From NCBI RefSeq assembly GCF_000720255.1, contig NZ_JOJE01000014.1, positions 1 through 64,000 of the forward strand: a stretch of DNA of 64,000 bases, given 5' to 3'. Each line of letters starts with the position of its first letter. Positions within the stretch are counted from its first letter, which is position 1. The notes beneath the pieces were generated by a model that was not told where the DNA came from, made no database searches, and saw nothing but the letters and a program-made list of their open reading frames with translations. The stretch is from Streptomyces griseus subsp. griseus (GTDB taxonomy: Bacteria; Actinomycetota; Actinomycetes; Streptomycetales; Streptomycetaceae). Below are positions 54,849 through 63,385 of the stretch, piece after piece. The position numbers and the translations under genes were made by a program.

Positions 54849-54959
54849 TCACCGTCGCCCGCGCAGGAAGGTCCGTAACTCCTGGGGGTGCGCGAAAACG
54901 GGCCGGTTGACCGGTACCGGCGCCGCTTCCCGCGCCGTTGCCCGCGCCCGTCGGCTCAT
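54849..54959 (-). CDS. Possible 36-residue basic protein, coupled to the PAP2 gene
   Basis: The start codon overlaps the PAP2 stop codon as ATGA, a classic translational coupling arrangement. The product, MSRRARATAREAAPV to FLRGRR, has nine arginines and no recognisable domain. It may be a real small protein or a chance frame. The HAD gene starts 18 bp further on. Confidence 0.35.
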   Translation of the reverse strand: MSRRARATAREAAPVPVNRPVFAHPQELRTFLRGRR

Positions 54960-55627
54960 GGCCGCCAGCGTTCGTGGGCCACCACCGCCGTCGCGATCAG
55001 CGTCGCGCCCAGGAGCCAGCCACCGAGAACGTCCGAGGGCCAGTGCACGCCCAGCCAGATCCGGGTCAGGCCCACGCCGACCACGGAGACGACCGCGAGG
55101 GCCAGCGCCGTACCCCACAGGGCGCGGGAGACGCCATGGCGGTGGAGCAGCCAGACCAGGAGGCCGCACACCACGGTCGCCGTCAGCGCGTGGCCGGAGG
55201 GGTAGGCCGCGTAGTGGGCGGAGTCGACGGGGTCGGGCCAGACCGGGCGCGGTCGGTCGACGGCGGCCTTGAGACCCTGCTGGATCAGCGTTCCGAGCGC
55301 GGCCGTGACCAGCAGCCACACGGCCGTCCACCACTCCCGCCGGCGCCAGATCAGCCACACCGCGACGGCCGCGGCGAGGATACGCATCGTCACGGGGTCC
55401 CAGACCCAGTCGGTCAGGACGCGGAACGCCTGAGTGGCGTCCGGGTCGTCAACCGCCCAGCGGTGGGTCGTGCGGGAGATGTCGCCGTCCGTGGAGATCA
55501 ACGGGTGCCACTCGGCCGCGACGAGGAGGAGCAGCAGCACCGAGCAGAGCGCCAGGACGATCGCCGAGCGGGCGGCGGTACGGGCGGCGGGCGGGCGGGG
55601 CGGGGAGTCGACGGACGAGGTGTGCAT
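54956..55627 (-). CDS. PAP2-family membrane phosphatase
   Basis: 223 residues with about six membrane helices. The PAP2 phosphatase signature is split as usual: KAAVDRPRPVWPD (motif 1, KxxxxxxRP), YPSGHALTAT (motif 2, SGH) and LTRIWLGVHWPSDVLGGW (motif 3 with the catalytic His). It probably dephosphorylates lipid phosphates at the membrane, such as undecaprenyl pyrophosphate or phosphatidic acid. First gene of a run with the possible 36-residue ORF and the HAD gene. Confidence 0.93.
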   Translation of the reverse strand: MHTSSVDSPPRPPAARTAARSAIVLALCSVLLLLLVAAEWHPLISTDGDISRTTHRWAVDDPDATQAFRVLTDWVWDPVTMRILAAAVAVWLIWRRREWWTAVWLLVTAALGTLIQQGLKAAVDRPRPVWPDPVDSAHYAAYPSGHALTATVVCGLLVWLLHRHGVSRALWGTALALAVVSVVGVGLTRIWLGVHWPSDVLGGWLLGATLIATAVVAHERWRP

Positions 55628-55980
55628 GCTTCGATCCTCGCCGAATTGGGTGCCACGAGGCGAACTCCGGGGGTGAGGCGGCTTCTGGTCCGCGGTGACA
55701 TGGGCCGCTGGCCGACTCTGGGCGCGAGGCGGGTGTCCGGTCCGTGGCGGGCGTCCGGTCCGAGTCGGGTGTCCGGTCCGAGTCGGGTGTCCGGTCCGAG
55801 TCGGGCTCCCGGCCCGTGGCGGAGGCCGGGGCGAGGCGAACTCCTGCGCTGGGCGACGTGTGGCCCGAGGCGAAACTCCGGGTCCCAGGCGGACTGCGCC
55901 ACCAGACGTGGGCTCGGGGCCCGAGGTGCCCTCCGTTCCGAGCGAACTCCTGCGCTGGGCGACGTGTGGCCCCAGACGCC
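55628..55980. repeat. Intergenic repeat block with 18-bp tandem and 31-bp direct repeats
   Basis: Five 18-bp units lie at 55731-55820; the consensus begins GGGTGTCCGGTCCGAGTC and the two inner copies (55767-55802) are identical. A perfect 31-bp direct repeat beginning GCGAACTCCTGCGCTGG occurs at 55836-55866 and 55942-55972, 106 bp apart, with degenerate relatives around it. No frame has an RBS; a minus-strand frame reading LGPDTR repeats is probably incidental. The block fills the gap between the PAP2 and M56 genes. Confidence 0.8.
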
Positions 55981-56925
55981 TCAGCTCAGTGCCCGCAGCC
56001 CCGGAACGAACGCCACCAGAACCGGAACCACCGGTACCAGCGCCGCGGCCGCCGTCAGCCGCAGCCGCCGTGCCGCAGTGAGCCGGCCCGGGGGAGTGAG
56101 CAGCCGGTGCACCCGCTGGGGGACGTGGGCTTGCGGGGCGGGGCCGGGGCCGAACACTCCCCGGCCTTCGTTGAGTTCCACCAGGGCCAGCGCCGTCGTC
56201 ACCCGGCCGAAGCGGCGGGAGGCCATGTCGTCGGCGGCGAGTTCGACCAGTCGGTGCATCTCGTCACGGAACGCGGCGAACACCGGCACCTGCGGGAACC
56301 CGACGGCCAAGGCGGCCGAGCAGTGCAGCAGCCAGTCGTGCCGGGCCTGCGCGTGGCCCTCTTCATGGGCGACGACCGCGTCCAGCTGACGACCCTTCAG
56401 GCGGCGCAACGCGGCCGTGGTGACGACGAGTCGGGGCGCCGCACCCGACAGCCACCAGGCGTCCGGCCGCTCGCCCTCCAGCACCACCAGCCGACCGGTA
56501 CCGGGCTCCTCACCCGGCAACAGCGGCGCACGCAGCAGGACTTCATCCCGTCGCTGCCGGCTCCGGGCCCGCGCCCGCACGATCTCGCGGATCAGCATCG
56601 CCGCGGTCCAGACGGCACCACAGGCGAGAGCCACGGCGGTGGCCGCCGCCCAGGAGCCGGTCGCGCCGAACGCGTAGGCCTCCACCACCCCTTGCGGCGC
56701 CGGGGCGAACACATGGCCGCGCACCGCCTGCCAGGCGGCCGCCGCGCTCAGCGTCATCGACAGCGCGCAGCACAGCAGGACCGCCGCCACCACGCACTGC
56801 CAGACCCACAGCGCCACCACCGGTTCCCGGTCCGGCCATTCGGCCCGGGCGAGAAAGCGTGGGGCGGCGACGGCGGTCAGGGCGCCGAGCAGCAGCAGGA
56901 GCGCGGGGACCATCATGAGCAGCAC
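55981..56925 (-). CDS. M56-family membrane metallopeptidase (BlaR1/MecR1-like)
   Basis: 314 residues with hydrophobic helices at about 4-24, 40-62, 88-115 and near the C-terminus. The zinc-binding motif is AVVAHEEGHAQARHDW (HEEGH, with E for the usual L/I), preceded by RLVVTTAALRRLKG and followed by LVELAADDMASRRF (third ligand). No penicillin-binding sensor domain is attached. Most Streptomyces M56 genes sit next to a BlaI repressor gene, but none is adjacent here. It likely cleaves a cytoplasmic or membrane regulator. Confidence 0.85.
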   Translation of the reverse strand: MLLMMVPALLLLLGALTAVAAPRFLARAEWPDREPVVALWVWQCVVAAVLLCCALSMTLSAAAAWQAVRGHVFAPAPQGVVEAYAFGATGSWAAATAVALACGAVWTAAMLIREIVRARARSRQRRDEVLLRAPLLPGEEPGTGRLVVLEGERPDAWWLSGAAPRLVVTTAALRRLKGRQLDAVVAHEEGHAQARHDWLLHCSAALAVGFPQVPVFAAFRDEMHRLVELAADDMASRRFGRVTTALALVELNEGRGVFGPGPAPQAHVPQRVHRLLTPPGRLTAARRLRLTAAAALVPVVPVLVAFVPGLRALS

Positions 56926-57028
56926 CCTACGAGCGCCGGGCTACGCACGGGTACGGCTTGTCACGGCAAAGTGACACAGCCCACGTTTGTCGGTAGCCGG
57001 GCCTCACGCGGCGGACGTCTCCGTGTCC

Positions 57029-57592
57029 CTACAGCGTCAGGAGCATCGCGAGCATCCCGATCCCCATCGACAGCCGGCACGCCCGCGCCAGCTCCGGCCG
57101 GTCGCTCCAGCCGGCCGGCGTGCCGCCCCCGGCTATGACGGCCACGGGGAGCAGCCGGACGCCGGAGACCAGGACGTACCCGGCGAAGTACAGCAGCAGC
57201 ACACCGGTCACCAGTGGCACTCCCGCACCGCCGTGTCCGTGACCGTGGCCCGCCGTGGCGGTCGCGGGGGAGTCCGCCATCACGACCGCCATGTAGACCA
57301 TGGCCGCCGCGCCCAGCGCATGATGCAGATGACGGTGGCCCGTTCGCGCCGACCACAGGGCACGCAGGGCGGCGCCGCCGAACACGGCCGCGTAGACGGG
57401 CCAGGCCCAGGGCGGGGGCGTGAACACCGCCCCGGGAACGGCCATCACGGCCATGCCGAACCCCATCAGCGCCTCGCCGCCCGCGGCCCGGCGCTGTTCC
57501 TCGACGCTGCTGCGCAGCCGCGACAGGCAATAGACGCCGGTCGCCGCGCACAGCGCGACCAGCAGCCAGCCGGGCGAAGCCGGTCCGGTCAC
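57029..57592 (-). CDS. DUF5134-type multi-pass membrane protein
   Basis: 187 residues from the GTG preceded by GGGGAGG; a longer ATG start has no RBS. About six membrane helices, with a His-rich loop (HRHLHHALG, then HGHGHGHGG) between helices that could bind metal ions. The pattern GWLLVALCAATGVYCLSRL to RLSMGIGMLAMLL is that of the actinobacterial DUF5134 family, of unknown function and often found near M56 or copper genes. Confidence 0.78.
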   Translation of the reverse strand: MTGPASPGWLLVALCAATGVYCLSRLRSSVEEQRRAAGGEALMGFGMAVMAVPGAVFTPPPWAWPVYAAVFGGAALRALWSARTGHRHLHHALGAAAMVYMAVVMADSPATATAGHGHGHGGAGVPLVTGVLLLYFAGYVLVSGVRLLPVAVIAGGGTPAGWSDRPELARACRLSMGIGMLAMLLTL

Positions 57593-57749
57593 ACGCACCT
57601 CCCCGCTCGACGGTCGGTCACCGGATGCGATGCCCGGGTCACCCGTCGCGCACGCGAGCGCATGGATGTACACGGGGAGCATTTGCCGGAGCACGGCAGA
57701 TGGAGAGTGAAGCCCGGCGGCGGACAATGTATTTCACGAGTAAAACACC

Positions 57750-57757
57750 TGTTAACA
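57750..57757. promoter_or_regulatory. AT-rich palindromic core TGTTAACA before the FUSC-MarR operon
   Basis: The perfect 8-bp palindrome is flanked by CACC and TGGTG and ends 9 bp before the FUSC start codon, overlapping the RBS region. MarR-family regulators commonly bind such sites, and the operon encodes one. Autoregulation is inferred. Confidence 0.4.
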
Positions 57758-57766
57758 TGGTGACCC

Positions 57767-59527
57767 ATGAGCAGTGCACCCTCCCGAGGCCTTCCGCTCG
57801 CCGGCGTACTGCGCCTCGGCCGGCCCTCCGACATCTGGTTCAAGCCCGCCCTGAGCGTGGTCGCCGCGGTCGCCCCGCCGAACCTGGTCCTGCTGGCGAT
57901 CGGACGGCTGGACCTGGCGATGTACACGATGGCCGGGTCGCTGTGCGCGCTGTACGCCCACAACCGGCCCTACGCCGCCCGGTCCCGCGTTCTGGCGTGG
58001 GTGGTGCTTGGCATGACCGCCGGCCTGGCGATCGCCCTGGTCGCTGCCGCGCTGACCACGAACGCCGTCGTGCTCGTCACCGTCGGCGCGCTGCTGGCCG
58101 CCGCGCAGAAGACGCTGTGCGACGCGACCCGGATCGGCCCGCCGGGCAACGTGGTCCCGGCCTTCGTCACCTCCGCCGCGCTGTTCGTCCCGCAGACTCT
58201 CGGCCAGGTGCCCGCCCATGTGGGACTGGCGCTGGCCACCGGCGCCTGGGCGTGGCTCATCGGCATGGCTCCCGGACTCCTGCGCCCGCACGGCCCCGAG
58301 CGCCGCGCCACCGCCCACGCCCTGACCGCGGCCGCGGCCTACACGGAGGCGCACTCCACGTCGCAATCCCCGACGCGCACCACGTCGCAATCCCCGTCGC
58401 GCACCACGTCGCAATCCCCGACGCGCACCACGTCGCAATCCCCGACGCACGCCACGGATGCCGACCACGCTCACGCCAAGGCCCGGGCCGCCGCGGCCGC
58501 CGCCGTGCAGGCCGCCTGGCAGTCGCTGCTGTCGCCCGGTGGGCGTTCGGCCACCCGCCGAGCCCTTGAACGCCTCGTCGTCCGGGCCGAGGTGGCGCTC
58601 TCCGCGCCGGCCGACTCGGATCCGACGCGCCTGCGGATGTGGGCACGGGAGCTACGGGGCGCGGGAGGCGTCCCGGGTGTGGACGACCTGCCGGGGGAGG
58701 CAGACGAACTCCTCGGCACGGACCTCGAACTCGCCACCCCCGCCCGCCCGTTGCGGAGCAGGCTGGCTCCGCTCGCGCCCTTCGCGGTGCGTACCGCGCT
58801 CGGCTGTGCCCTCGCCGGATACGCCTCCCTCGCACTCGGCGTGGGCCGACCCTCCTGGGCCCTGGTCACGGCGGCCTCCCTCTACCAGGCCAACCTCGCC
58901 CTCACCTGGAGCCGGGCCGTCCAGCGCGTCGTCGGCAACCTCGTCGGCGTCCTCGTCTTCGCCGCCGTGGCACCGCTCGCCCACCTCCACCAGGCGGCCC
59001 TCGTGCTGTGCTGCCTCGCCTTCAACTTCGGCGCCGAAGCGCTGATCAGCCGCAACTACTGGCTCGGCAGCGTCTGCGTGACGCCCATGGCCCTCCTCGT
59101 CACCGAGTTCGCCCGGTTCCAGGACTCCGGGCAGCTGATCACCGAGCGGGTCGTGGACACCCTGGTGGGCGCCCTGGTGGGCTTCGTCGCCGCCGTCGCC
59201 GTGACCAACCGGCGCGCCGGCGACCGCCTCGAACAGGCGCTGACCGCCGTGGAGCGCTCCCGCGAGGACGCTGCGCGACTGCTGACCGAGCGACAGCCCG
59301 CGCCCCGCGCACTGGACTCCGCCCGCCGCGGCCTCGCCACCGCCCTGGTCGACCTGCGCGCCACCGCCGACGCGGCCTCCGGGGAGTGGTGGGGGCGTGC
59401 CCTGCCCCAGGAGGGGGTCGTGGCGGCCGAGCGCGCCGGACACCGTACGCTCGCCGCGACGGTGCGCCGCCAGGGCCTGCTTCCGGACCGGCGGACGAAC
59501 ACGACGACGGAGGGCGTACGGCCATGA
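57767..59527 (+). CDS. FUSC-family membrane protein with 8-residue tandem repeats
   Basis: 586 residues. Helices cluster at about 22-180 and 345-485, the usual two FUSC membrane blocks, with a soluble stretch between and a helical C-terminal domain. FUSC motifs include FKPALSVVAAVAPPNLVLL and GRPSWALVTAASLYQANLALTWSRAVQRVVGN. In the cytoplasmic linker (about 198-229) four copies of TSQSPTRT-like octapeptides are encoded by a 24-bp tandem repeat. Export of aromatic or toxic compounds is presumed. Its stop overlaps the MarR start (ATGA). Confidence 0.85.
   Translation: MSSAPSRGLPLAGVLRLGRPSDIWFKPALSVVAAVAPPNLVLLAIGRLDLAMYTMAGSLCALYAHNRPYAARSRVLAWVVLGMTAGLAIALVAAALTTNAVVLVTVGALLAAAQKTLCDATRIGPPGNVVPAFVTSAALFVPQTLGQVPAHVGLALATGAWAWLIGMAPGLLRPHGPERRATAHALTAAAAYTEAHSTSQSPTRTTSQSPSRTTSQSPTRTTSQSPTHATDADHAHAKARAAAAAAVQAAWQSLLSPGGRSATRRALERLVVRAEVALSAPADSDPTRLRMWARELRGAGGVPGVDDLPGEADELLGTDLELATPARPLRSRLAPLAPFAVRTALGCALAGYASLALGVGRPSWALVTAASLYQANLALTWSRAVQRVVGNLVGVLVFAAVAPLAHLHQAALVLCCLAFNFGAEALISRNYWLGSVCVTPMALLVTEFARFQDSGQLITERVVDTLVGALVGFVAAVAVTNRRAGDRLEQALTAVERSREDAARLLTERQPAPRALDSARRGLATALVDLRATADAASGEWWGRALPQEGVVAAERAGHRTLAATVRRQGLLPDRRTNTTTEGVRP
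58357..58452 (+). repeat. In-frame 24-bp tandem repeat, four copies, in the FUSC gene
   Basis: Units at 58357-58380, 58381-58404, 58405-58428 and 58429-58452 begin CACGTCGCAATCCCCG and differ by one to four bases. Each adds eight residues (TSQSPTRT), so copy-number change keeps the frame. It is a likely variable-number repeat. Confidence 0.92.
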
Positions 59528-60060
59528 CGGCATCGAAGGCGGACATGACCACCGGACCCGACACCGTCGCCGCCGTGGTGCGGCAGTGGCAGGCCGTCCA
59601 CCCCGGCTTCGACACCGGACCCATGGAGATCATCGGGCGCGTCAACCGCTGCGCCGCCCTGCTGCAGCAGGCCGAGGACGCCCCGCTGCGCCGCGCCGGA
59701 CTCACCCGCCCCGAGTTCGACCTGCTCGGCGCGCTGCGCCGCACCGGGCACGAGCTGACGCCAGGCGAGCTGGCCCGCGAGACGTTCTCCTCCGGGGCCG
59801 CCGTCACCAAACGCCTGAAGCAGCTGACCGAACGCGGACTGGTGGAGCGCCGCGGCGACACCCGGGACCGGCGTGTGGCGCACGTCCGCCTCACGGACGA
59901 CGGGCGCGCCCTTGTCGACGCGATACTGCCCGATCAACTCGCGTACGAGACCACCGTGCTGTCCAGCCTCGACCCGGAGCGCCGGCATGAACTGGCGGGA
60001 CTGCTCGGCGCCCTGCTCGGCCAACTGGAGGGCCGCCTGGGGGGCGGACTGCGTGTCTGA
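59524..60060 (+). CDS. MarR-family transcriptional regulator
   Basis: 178 residues, translationally coupled to the FUSC gene by an ATGA overlap. Winged helix: LTRPEFDLLGALRRTGHELTPGELARETFSSGAAVTKRLKQLTERGLVERRGDTRDRRVAHVRLTDDGRALV, a complete MarR core. The long N-terminal helix and C-terminal helices form the dimer. Coupled MarR-exporter pairs usually respond to phenolic compounds, which suits an FUSC exporter. Confidence 0.93.
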   Translation: MTASKADMTTGPDTVAAVVRQWQAVHPGFDTGPMEIIGRVNRCAALLQQAEDAPLRRAGLTRPEFDLLGALRRTGHELTPGELARETFSSGAAVTKRLKQLTERGLVERRGDTRDRRVAHVRLTDDGRALVDAILPDQLAYETTVLSSLDPERRHELAGLLGALLGQLEGRLGGGLRV

Positions 60061-60084
60061 CCTCCCCGTGGGCGAGACGGCCTG

Positions 60085-60849
60085 TCAGCCCTCGTCGGCG
60101 GCCCGGTACACGCCGAACACCGCGCCCTGCGGATCCCGCAGGACCGCGATCCTGCGACCGCCGGACATCGTCCTGGGCTCCATGAGGGCGGCGCCGCCCG
60201 CGCCGGTCGCGGTCGCCGTCGTGGCGTCGACGTCGTCGGCCGCGAAGTACGGCAGCCAGTGGGGCGGCACCTCGGGCGCGAACTTGTCGTCCATCGTGAC
60301 CATCCCGCCGAAGTCGGCGCCCGCCACGCCCCACTGGGTGTAGTGCTCCGAGGCGTTCACGGTCCAGCCGAACACCGTCGTGTAGAAGTCCCGCGCCCGC
60401 GCGGGGGCACGAGTCATCAGTTCCACCCAGCCCAGCGAGCCGGGCGCGTTGAGCAGCCCGGCACCGCGGAAGGCGCGGGCCTGCCACAGCTGGAAGGCGG
60501 CGCCGCCCGGATCGACGGCGACGGCGAAGCGCCCCACGTCGAACACGTCCATCGGGCCGACGAGGACCTTCCCACCGGCCTCCGTGACCAGCCGTGCCGT
60601 GGCGTCCGCGTCGGTCACCGCGAACGACACGTTCCACGCCACGGGCTGGGACTCCTGGTACAGCGGGCTGAGCGCGGCGACCGCCGCGTCCCCGAGGTGC
60701 GCGACCGTGTAACCGCCCGCCTCCTGCCGCGGGTCCCGCTCCGGGCGCCAGCCGAACAACGCGGCGTAGAACCGCCCCGCCGCCTCCAGATCGGTGGTCC
60801 CCAGCTCGGCCCAGCAGGGCCCGCCGGTCACCGGCTCGTCGAGCTTCAT
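60085..60849 (-). CDS. Two-domain VOC (glyoxalase-fold) protein
   Basis: 254 residues containing two VOC units. Unit 1 has PCWAELGTTDLEAAGRFYAALFGW to VDPGGAAFQLWQ; unit 2 has GSLGWVELMTRAPARARDFYTTVFGW to RDPQGAVFGVY. The metal-binding His/Glu positions of true glyoxalases are not all obvious. Streptomyces homologues are annotated as hydroxylases or bleomycin-resistance-type proteins without proven function. It is convergent with the MarR gene. Confidence 0.87.
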   Translation of the reverse strand: MKLDEPVTGGPCWAELGTTDLEAAGRFYAALFGWRPERDPRQEAGGYTVAHLGDAAVAALSPLYQESQPVAWNVSFAVTDADATARLVTEAGGKVLVGPMDVFDVGRFAVAVDPGGAAFQLWQARAFRGAGLLNAPGSLGWVELMTRAPARARDFYTTVFGWTVNASEHYTQWGVAGADFGGMVTMDDKFAPEVPPHWLPYFAADDVDATTATATGAGGAALMEPRTMSGGRRIAVLRDPQGAVFGVYRAADEG

Positions 60850-60980
60850 GGCACTCCTTCGGACAGGGTCGACCAGGGTGACCCCTTCCGCACGCTAGCC
60901 CCGCCATCCGTCCTCGGCCATCCGGGGCCGCACCGCGTCGCGTGACCGCCTCGCGACGACACTCCGACCGGAGTTCCCGC

Positions 60981-61300
60981 GTGCCCGAGGTTCGCCCGTG
61001 CCGCCGCGACGACCGTGACCAGCTCATCGGAGTGGTCGATCCGCGCGCGGACCACCGGGACGCCGAGGCGATCGAGTGGTTGGGGCACCGGCCGCCGGCC
61101 TCCTTCTGGCCGCACTCCGGGGAAGCGACGGCACTGCTGATGAGCGCCTGCCCGGCGCGGCTCGCCCAACCGGCGGGTACGGGCTGCCCCGGCCGTGGCC
61201 GCACATCAGCGCCTCTGCGGAGGCGCAGGCTTCCGGCCCACCGGCGACACGAAGGTGCCGCGATCGTCCCGCTCGCCGCGGCCGGCTCGCTGCTGGAACT
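60981..61300 (+). pseudogene. Degraded GNAT acetyltransferase
   Basis: The first codons, VPEVRPCRRDDRDQL, match the start of a GNAT domain. About 150 bp later other frames give GLPRPWPHI and then RLCGGAGFRPTGDTK, the typical C-terminal WPHxxxLyxxAGF and TGDT blocks of actinobacterial GNAT proteins. The acetyl-CoA-binding core is missing and frames change. It ends beside the convergent VOC gene. Confidence 0.6.
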
Positions 61301-61308
61301 CGTCGGCC

Positions 61309-61701
61309 TCAGATCCCCGGCCGATACCGCAGTGGGTGGTCGGCCGGTACCTCCACCAGCACGATCCGCGTCCCGTCCGGATCAGCGATCCACATCTCGA
61401 CCAGCCCCCACGGCTCCTTCACCGGCGGCCGTACGATCTCGACGCCCTTGGCCCGCAGCTCGTCGTGGGCCGCGCCCACGTCCGCGACCTGGAGCCACAG
61501 CCGTACCGCCGGGGACGGCGGCGTCTCCGAACGCCCCGCGATCTCCAGGAAACCCCCGCCGAGGAAGTAGACGGTGCCCCGATCCGCTCCCGTCCCGAAC
61601 TCCCGGTAGACGGCGAGGCCCAACTGGTCGCTGTAGAACGCACGCGACCGCTCCGGGTCGGTGGGACGGATCAGGGTCCGGCTGTTCAGTACGTGCACCA
61701 T
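61309..61701 (-). CDS. Single-domain VOC family protein
   Basis: 130 residues starting MVHVLNSRTLIRPTDPERSRAFY. One VOC beta-alpha-beta-beta-beta repeat plus its partner: LGLAVYREFG, TVYFLGGGFLEIAGR (Glu ligand), LWLQVADVGAAHDEL and WIADPDGTRIVLVEVP (second Glu). The sequence resembles glyoxalase/dioxygenase-type detoxification proteins. It is divergent from the GNAT gene, 70 bp away. Confidence 0.88.
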   Translation of the reverse strand: MVHVLNSRTLIRPTDPERSRAFYSDQLGLAVYREFGTGADRGTVYFLGGGFLEIAGRSETPPSPAVRLWLQVADVGAAHDELRAKGVEIVRPPVKEPWGLVEMWIADPDGTRIVLVEVPADHPLRYRPGI

Positions 61702-61771
61702 GCACCCGGAGCCTAGTGGTGGCGCTACTCTCATCGGTGCCCGAGACGTGCCGAGAACCGGAGATTCGCCC

Positions 61772-62329
61772 ATGGAGACCGCCGAGACCGCCGAGAGCCC
61801 CGACCTCGGCCTCACCTTCCGGGACGCCACCGACTCCGACGTGGACGCGCTGGTCGCCCTGATCGAGTCGGCGTACCGGGGCGACTCCAGCCGGGCGGGG
61901 TGGACGACCGAGGCGGACATCCTGGAGGGGCAGCGGACGGACCCGGAGGGGGTGCGGGCCGTCGTCAAGGCGCCCGACAGCCGGCTGCTGACCGTGGAGC
62001 GGGAGGGCGGCATCGTCGCCTGCTGCCAGCTCGAACACCGCGGCACCCACGCCTACTTCGGCATGTTCGCGGTCAGCCCCTCGCTCCAGGGCGCGGGCCT
62101 CGGCAAGGTGATCATCGCGGAGGCGGAGCGGCAGGCCCGCGCGAGCTGGGGCGTCACGGAGATGCACATGACCGTGATCTCGGTCCGTGACGACCTCATC
62201 GCCTGGTACGAGCGGCGCGGTTACCGCCGTACGGGACGGATGACCCCGTTCCCGTACGGCGACGAGCGCTTCGGCATTCCGCAGCGCGACGACCTGCGGT
62301 TCGAGCTGCTGGTCAAGGAACTCACCTGA
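61772..62329 (+). CDS. GNAT-family N-acetyltransferase
   Basis: 185 residues, ATG with GGAG eight bases upstream; an earlier in-frame start overlaps the VOC promoter. GNAT motifs are TFRDATDSDVDALVALIESAYRG at the start, YFGMFAVSPSLQGAGLGKVIIAEAE (acetyl-CoA loop Q-GxGxG form) and LIAWYERRGYRRTGRM at the end. It probably acetylates a small amine or peptide N-terminus. Convergent with the GDPD gene, 3 bp apart. Confidence 0.92.
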   Translation: METAETAESPDLGLTFRDATDSDVDALVALIESAYRGDSSRAGWTTEADILEGQRTDPEGVRAVVKAPDSRLLTVEREGGIVACCQLEHRGTHAYFGMFAVSPSLQGAGLGKVIIAEAERQARASWGVTEMHMTVISVRDDLIAWYERRGYRRTGRMTPFPYGDERFGIPQRDDLRFELLVKELT

Positions 62330-62332
62330 GCG

Positions 62333-63016
62333 TCACGCCGTGAAACGCCCGGTGCGCTTGATCTCCGGGAAGTCGGTGGTCGCGCCGTCCAGCTCCAGCG
62401 CGCGTACGAGCCGCAGGTGGTCCTGTGTGTTCACCACCCAGCCGATGATCCTCAGGTCCGCCTCGCGGGCCTTCTCGACCACCTCCAGGGTGAGCCGGCG
62501 GAGGTTGAGACACACGGTCCCGGCGCCGACCGTCACGGCCCGGTCCACGATGTCGGTGCCGAAGCGGCTGCCGATCAGCGCGGTCCGCACCCCGGGCACC
62601 AGGCGGGCGATCTCGGCGATCGCCTCGTCGTGGAACGAGGACACCTCCACCCGGCCGACCAGGTCCCGCCGGATCATCACCTCCGCCAGCGCCCGCGCCG
62701 CCTGCACGTCCTTGATCTCGGCCTGGAGCGGCGCCCGTACCGCGTCCAGCACCTCCTCGAAGACGGGGATGCGCTCACCCTGTCCCGCGTCCAGCGCGCG
62801 CAGCTCGGCGAGGGTCTTCTCGGCGATCGGCCCGCTGCCGTCGGTCGTGCGGTCCACGTCGGTGTCATGCATGACGACGAGCGCGCCGTCTTTGCTCAGG
62901 TGCAGATCGAGTTCGATGGCGTCGAGACCGGCCTGCTGGGCGGCGACGAACGATCGGAGGGTGTTCTCGGGCTCGACACCCATGACTCCGCGGTGACCGA
63001 TGGTAAGGAGATTCAA
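62333..63016 (-). CDS. Glycerophosphodiester phosphodiesterase
   Basis: 227 residues, no signal peptide, so cytoplasmic. GDPD TIM-barrel motifs are IGHRGVMGVEPENTLRSF (catalytic His and Glu), DAIELDLHLSKDGALVVMHDTDVDRTTDGSG (metal-binding Glu/Asp, second catalytic His), LQAEIKD, VSSFHDEAI and GWVVNTQDHL. It releases glycerol-3-phosphate from deacylated phospholipids. Ends 3 bp from the GNAT stop on the other strand. Confidence 0.95.
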   Translation of the reverse strand: MNLLTIGHRGVMGVEPENTLRSFVAAQQAGLDAIELDLHLSKDGALVVMHDTDVDRTTDGSGPIAEKTLAELRALDAGQGERIPVFEEVLDAVRAPLQAEIKDVQAARALAEVMIRRDLVGRVEVSSFHDEAIAEIARLVPGVRTALIGSRFGTDIVDRAVTVGAGTVCLNLRRLTLEVVEKAREADLRIIGWVVNTQDHLRLVRALELDGATTDFPEIKRTGRFTA

Positions 63017-63385
63017 GGTTCGACTCGCTTTCCGTCGACGGCGGCTCGGCGCGCGCGGAGGGCCGGGCCGGAGCGGACGGCACCGTTCGCGCGACAGATC
63101 CGCAGCCTAACGGCCACGCCCCGCGATGAACCCGTGCCTGCGCGGGCCATCCGTGTGGCGCCCGGAGCGGGCCTGGCCGGTACTCGTCATGGCGGTCACC
63201 CGGGGGCGGGCGAGTCTCCTCCCTGTTGACCATCGGCGGATTAAACCGCTGCAGCGATGGCGGACAGGAAAAAGTGCGGTGAAGATGGGGGGAGGGCAGG
63301 ATAATTTCCCGGGTCCGCCCTTGCTGAAAGGAACCTCGTATGCATACGGTGTCTTGACGCTAGGTTCTCCTGTGGAGGATGGGAC
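63017..63385. other. Divergent promoter region of GDPD and DUF6421-type genes
   Basis: No gene is supported; a long minus-strand frame (63107-63754) lies antisense to the DUF6421-type gene. It holds the perfect 12-bp palindrome CGTATGCATACG at 63337-63348 and TTGACG at 63354, a possible -35 box but close to the start codon. Confidence 0.5.
63337..63348. promoter_or_regulatory. Perfect palindrome CGTATGCATACG
   Basis: Twelve symmetrical bases, 38 bp before the DUF6421-type start codon and AT-rich for this genome. Position suggests an operator or promoter element of that gene. No regulator is encoded nearby. Confidence 0.45.

Noticed and set aside
55731..55972. CRISPR array
   Set aside because: The 18-bp units are directly adjacent without spacers, and the 31-bp repeat occurs only twice with non-unique sequence between; no cas genes are present.
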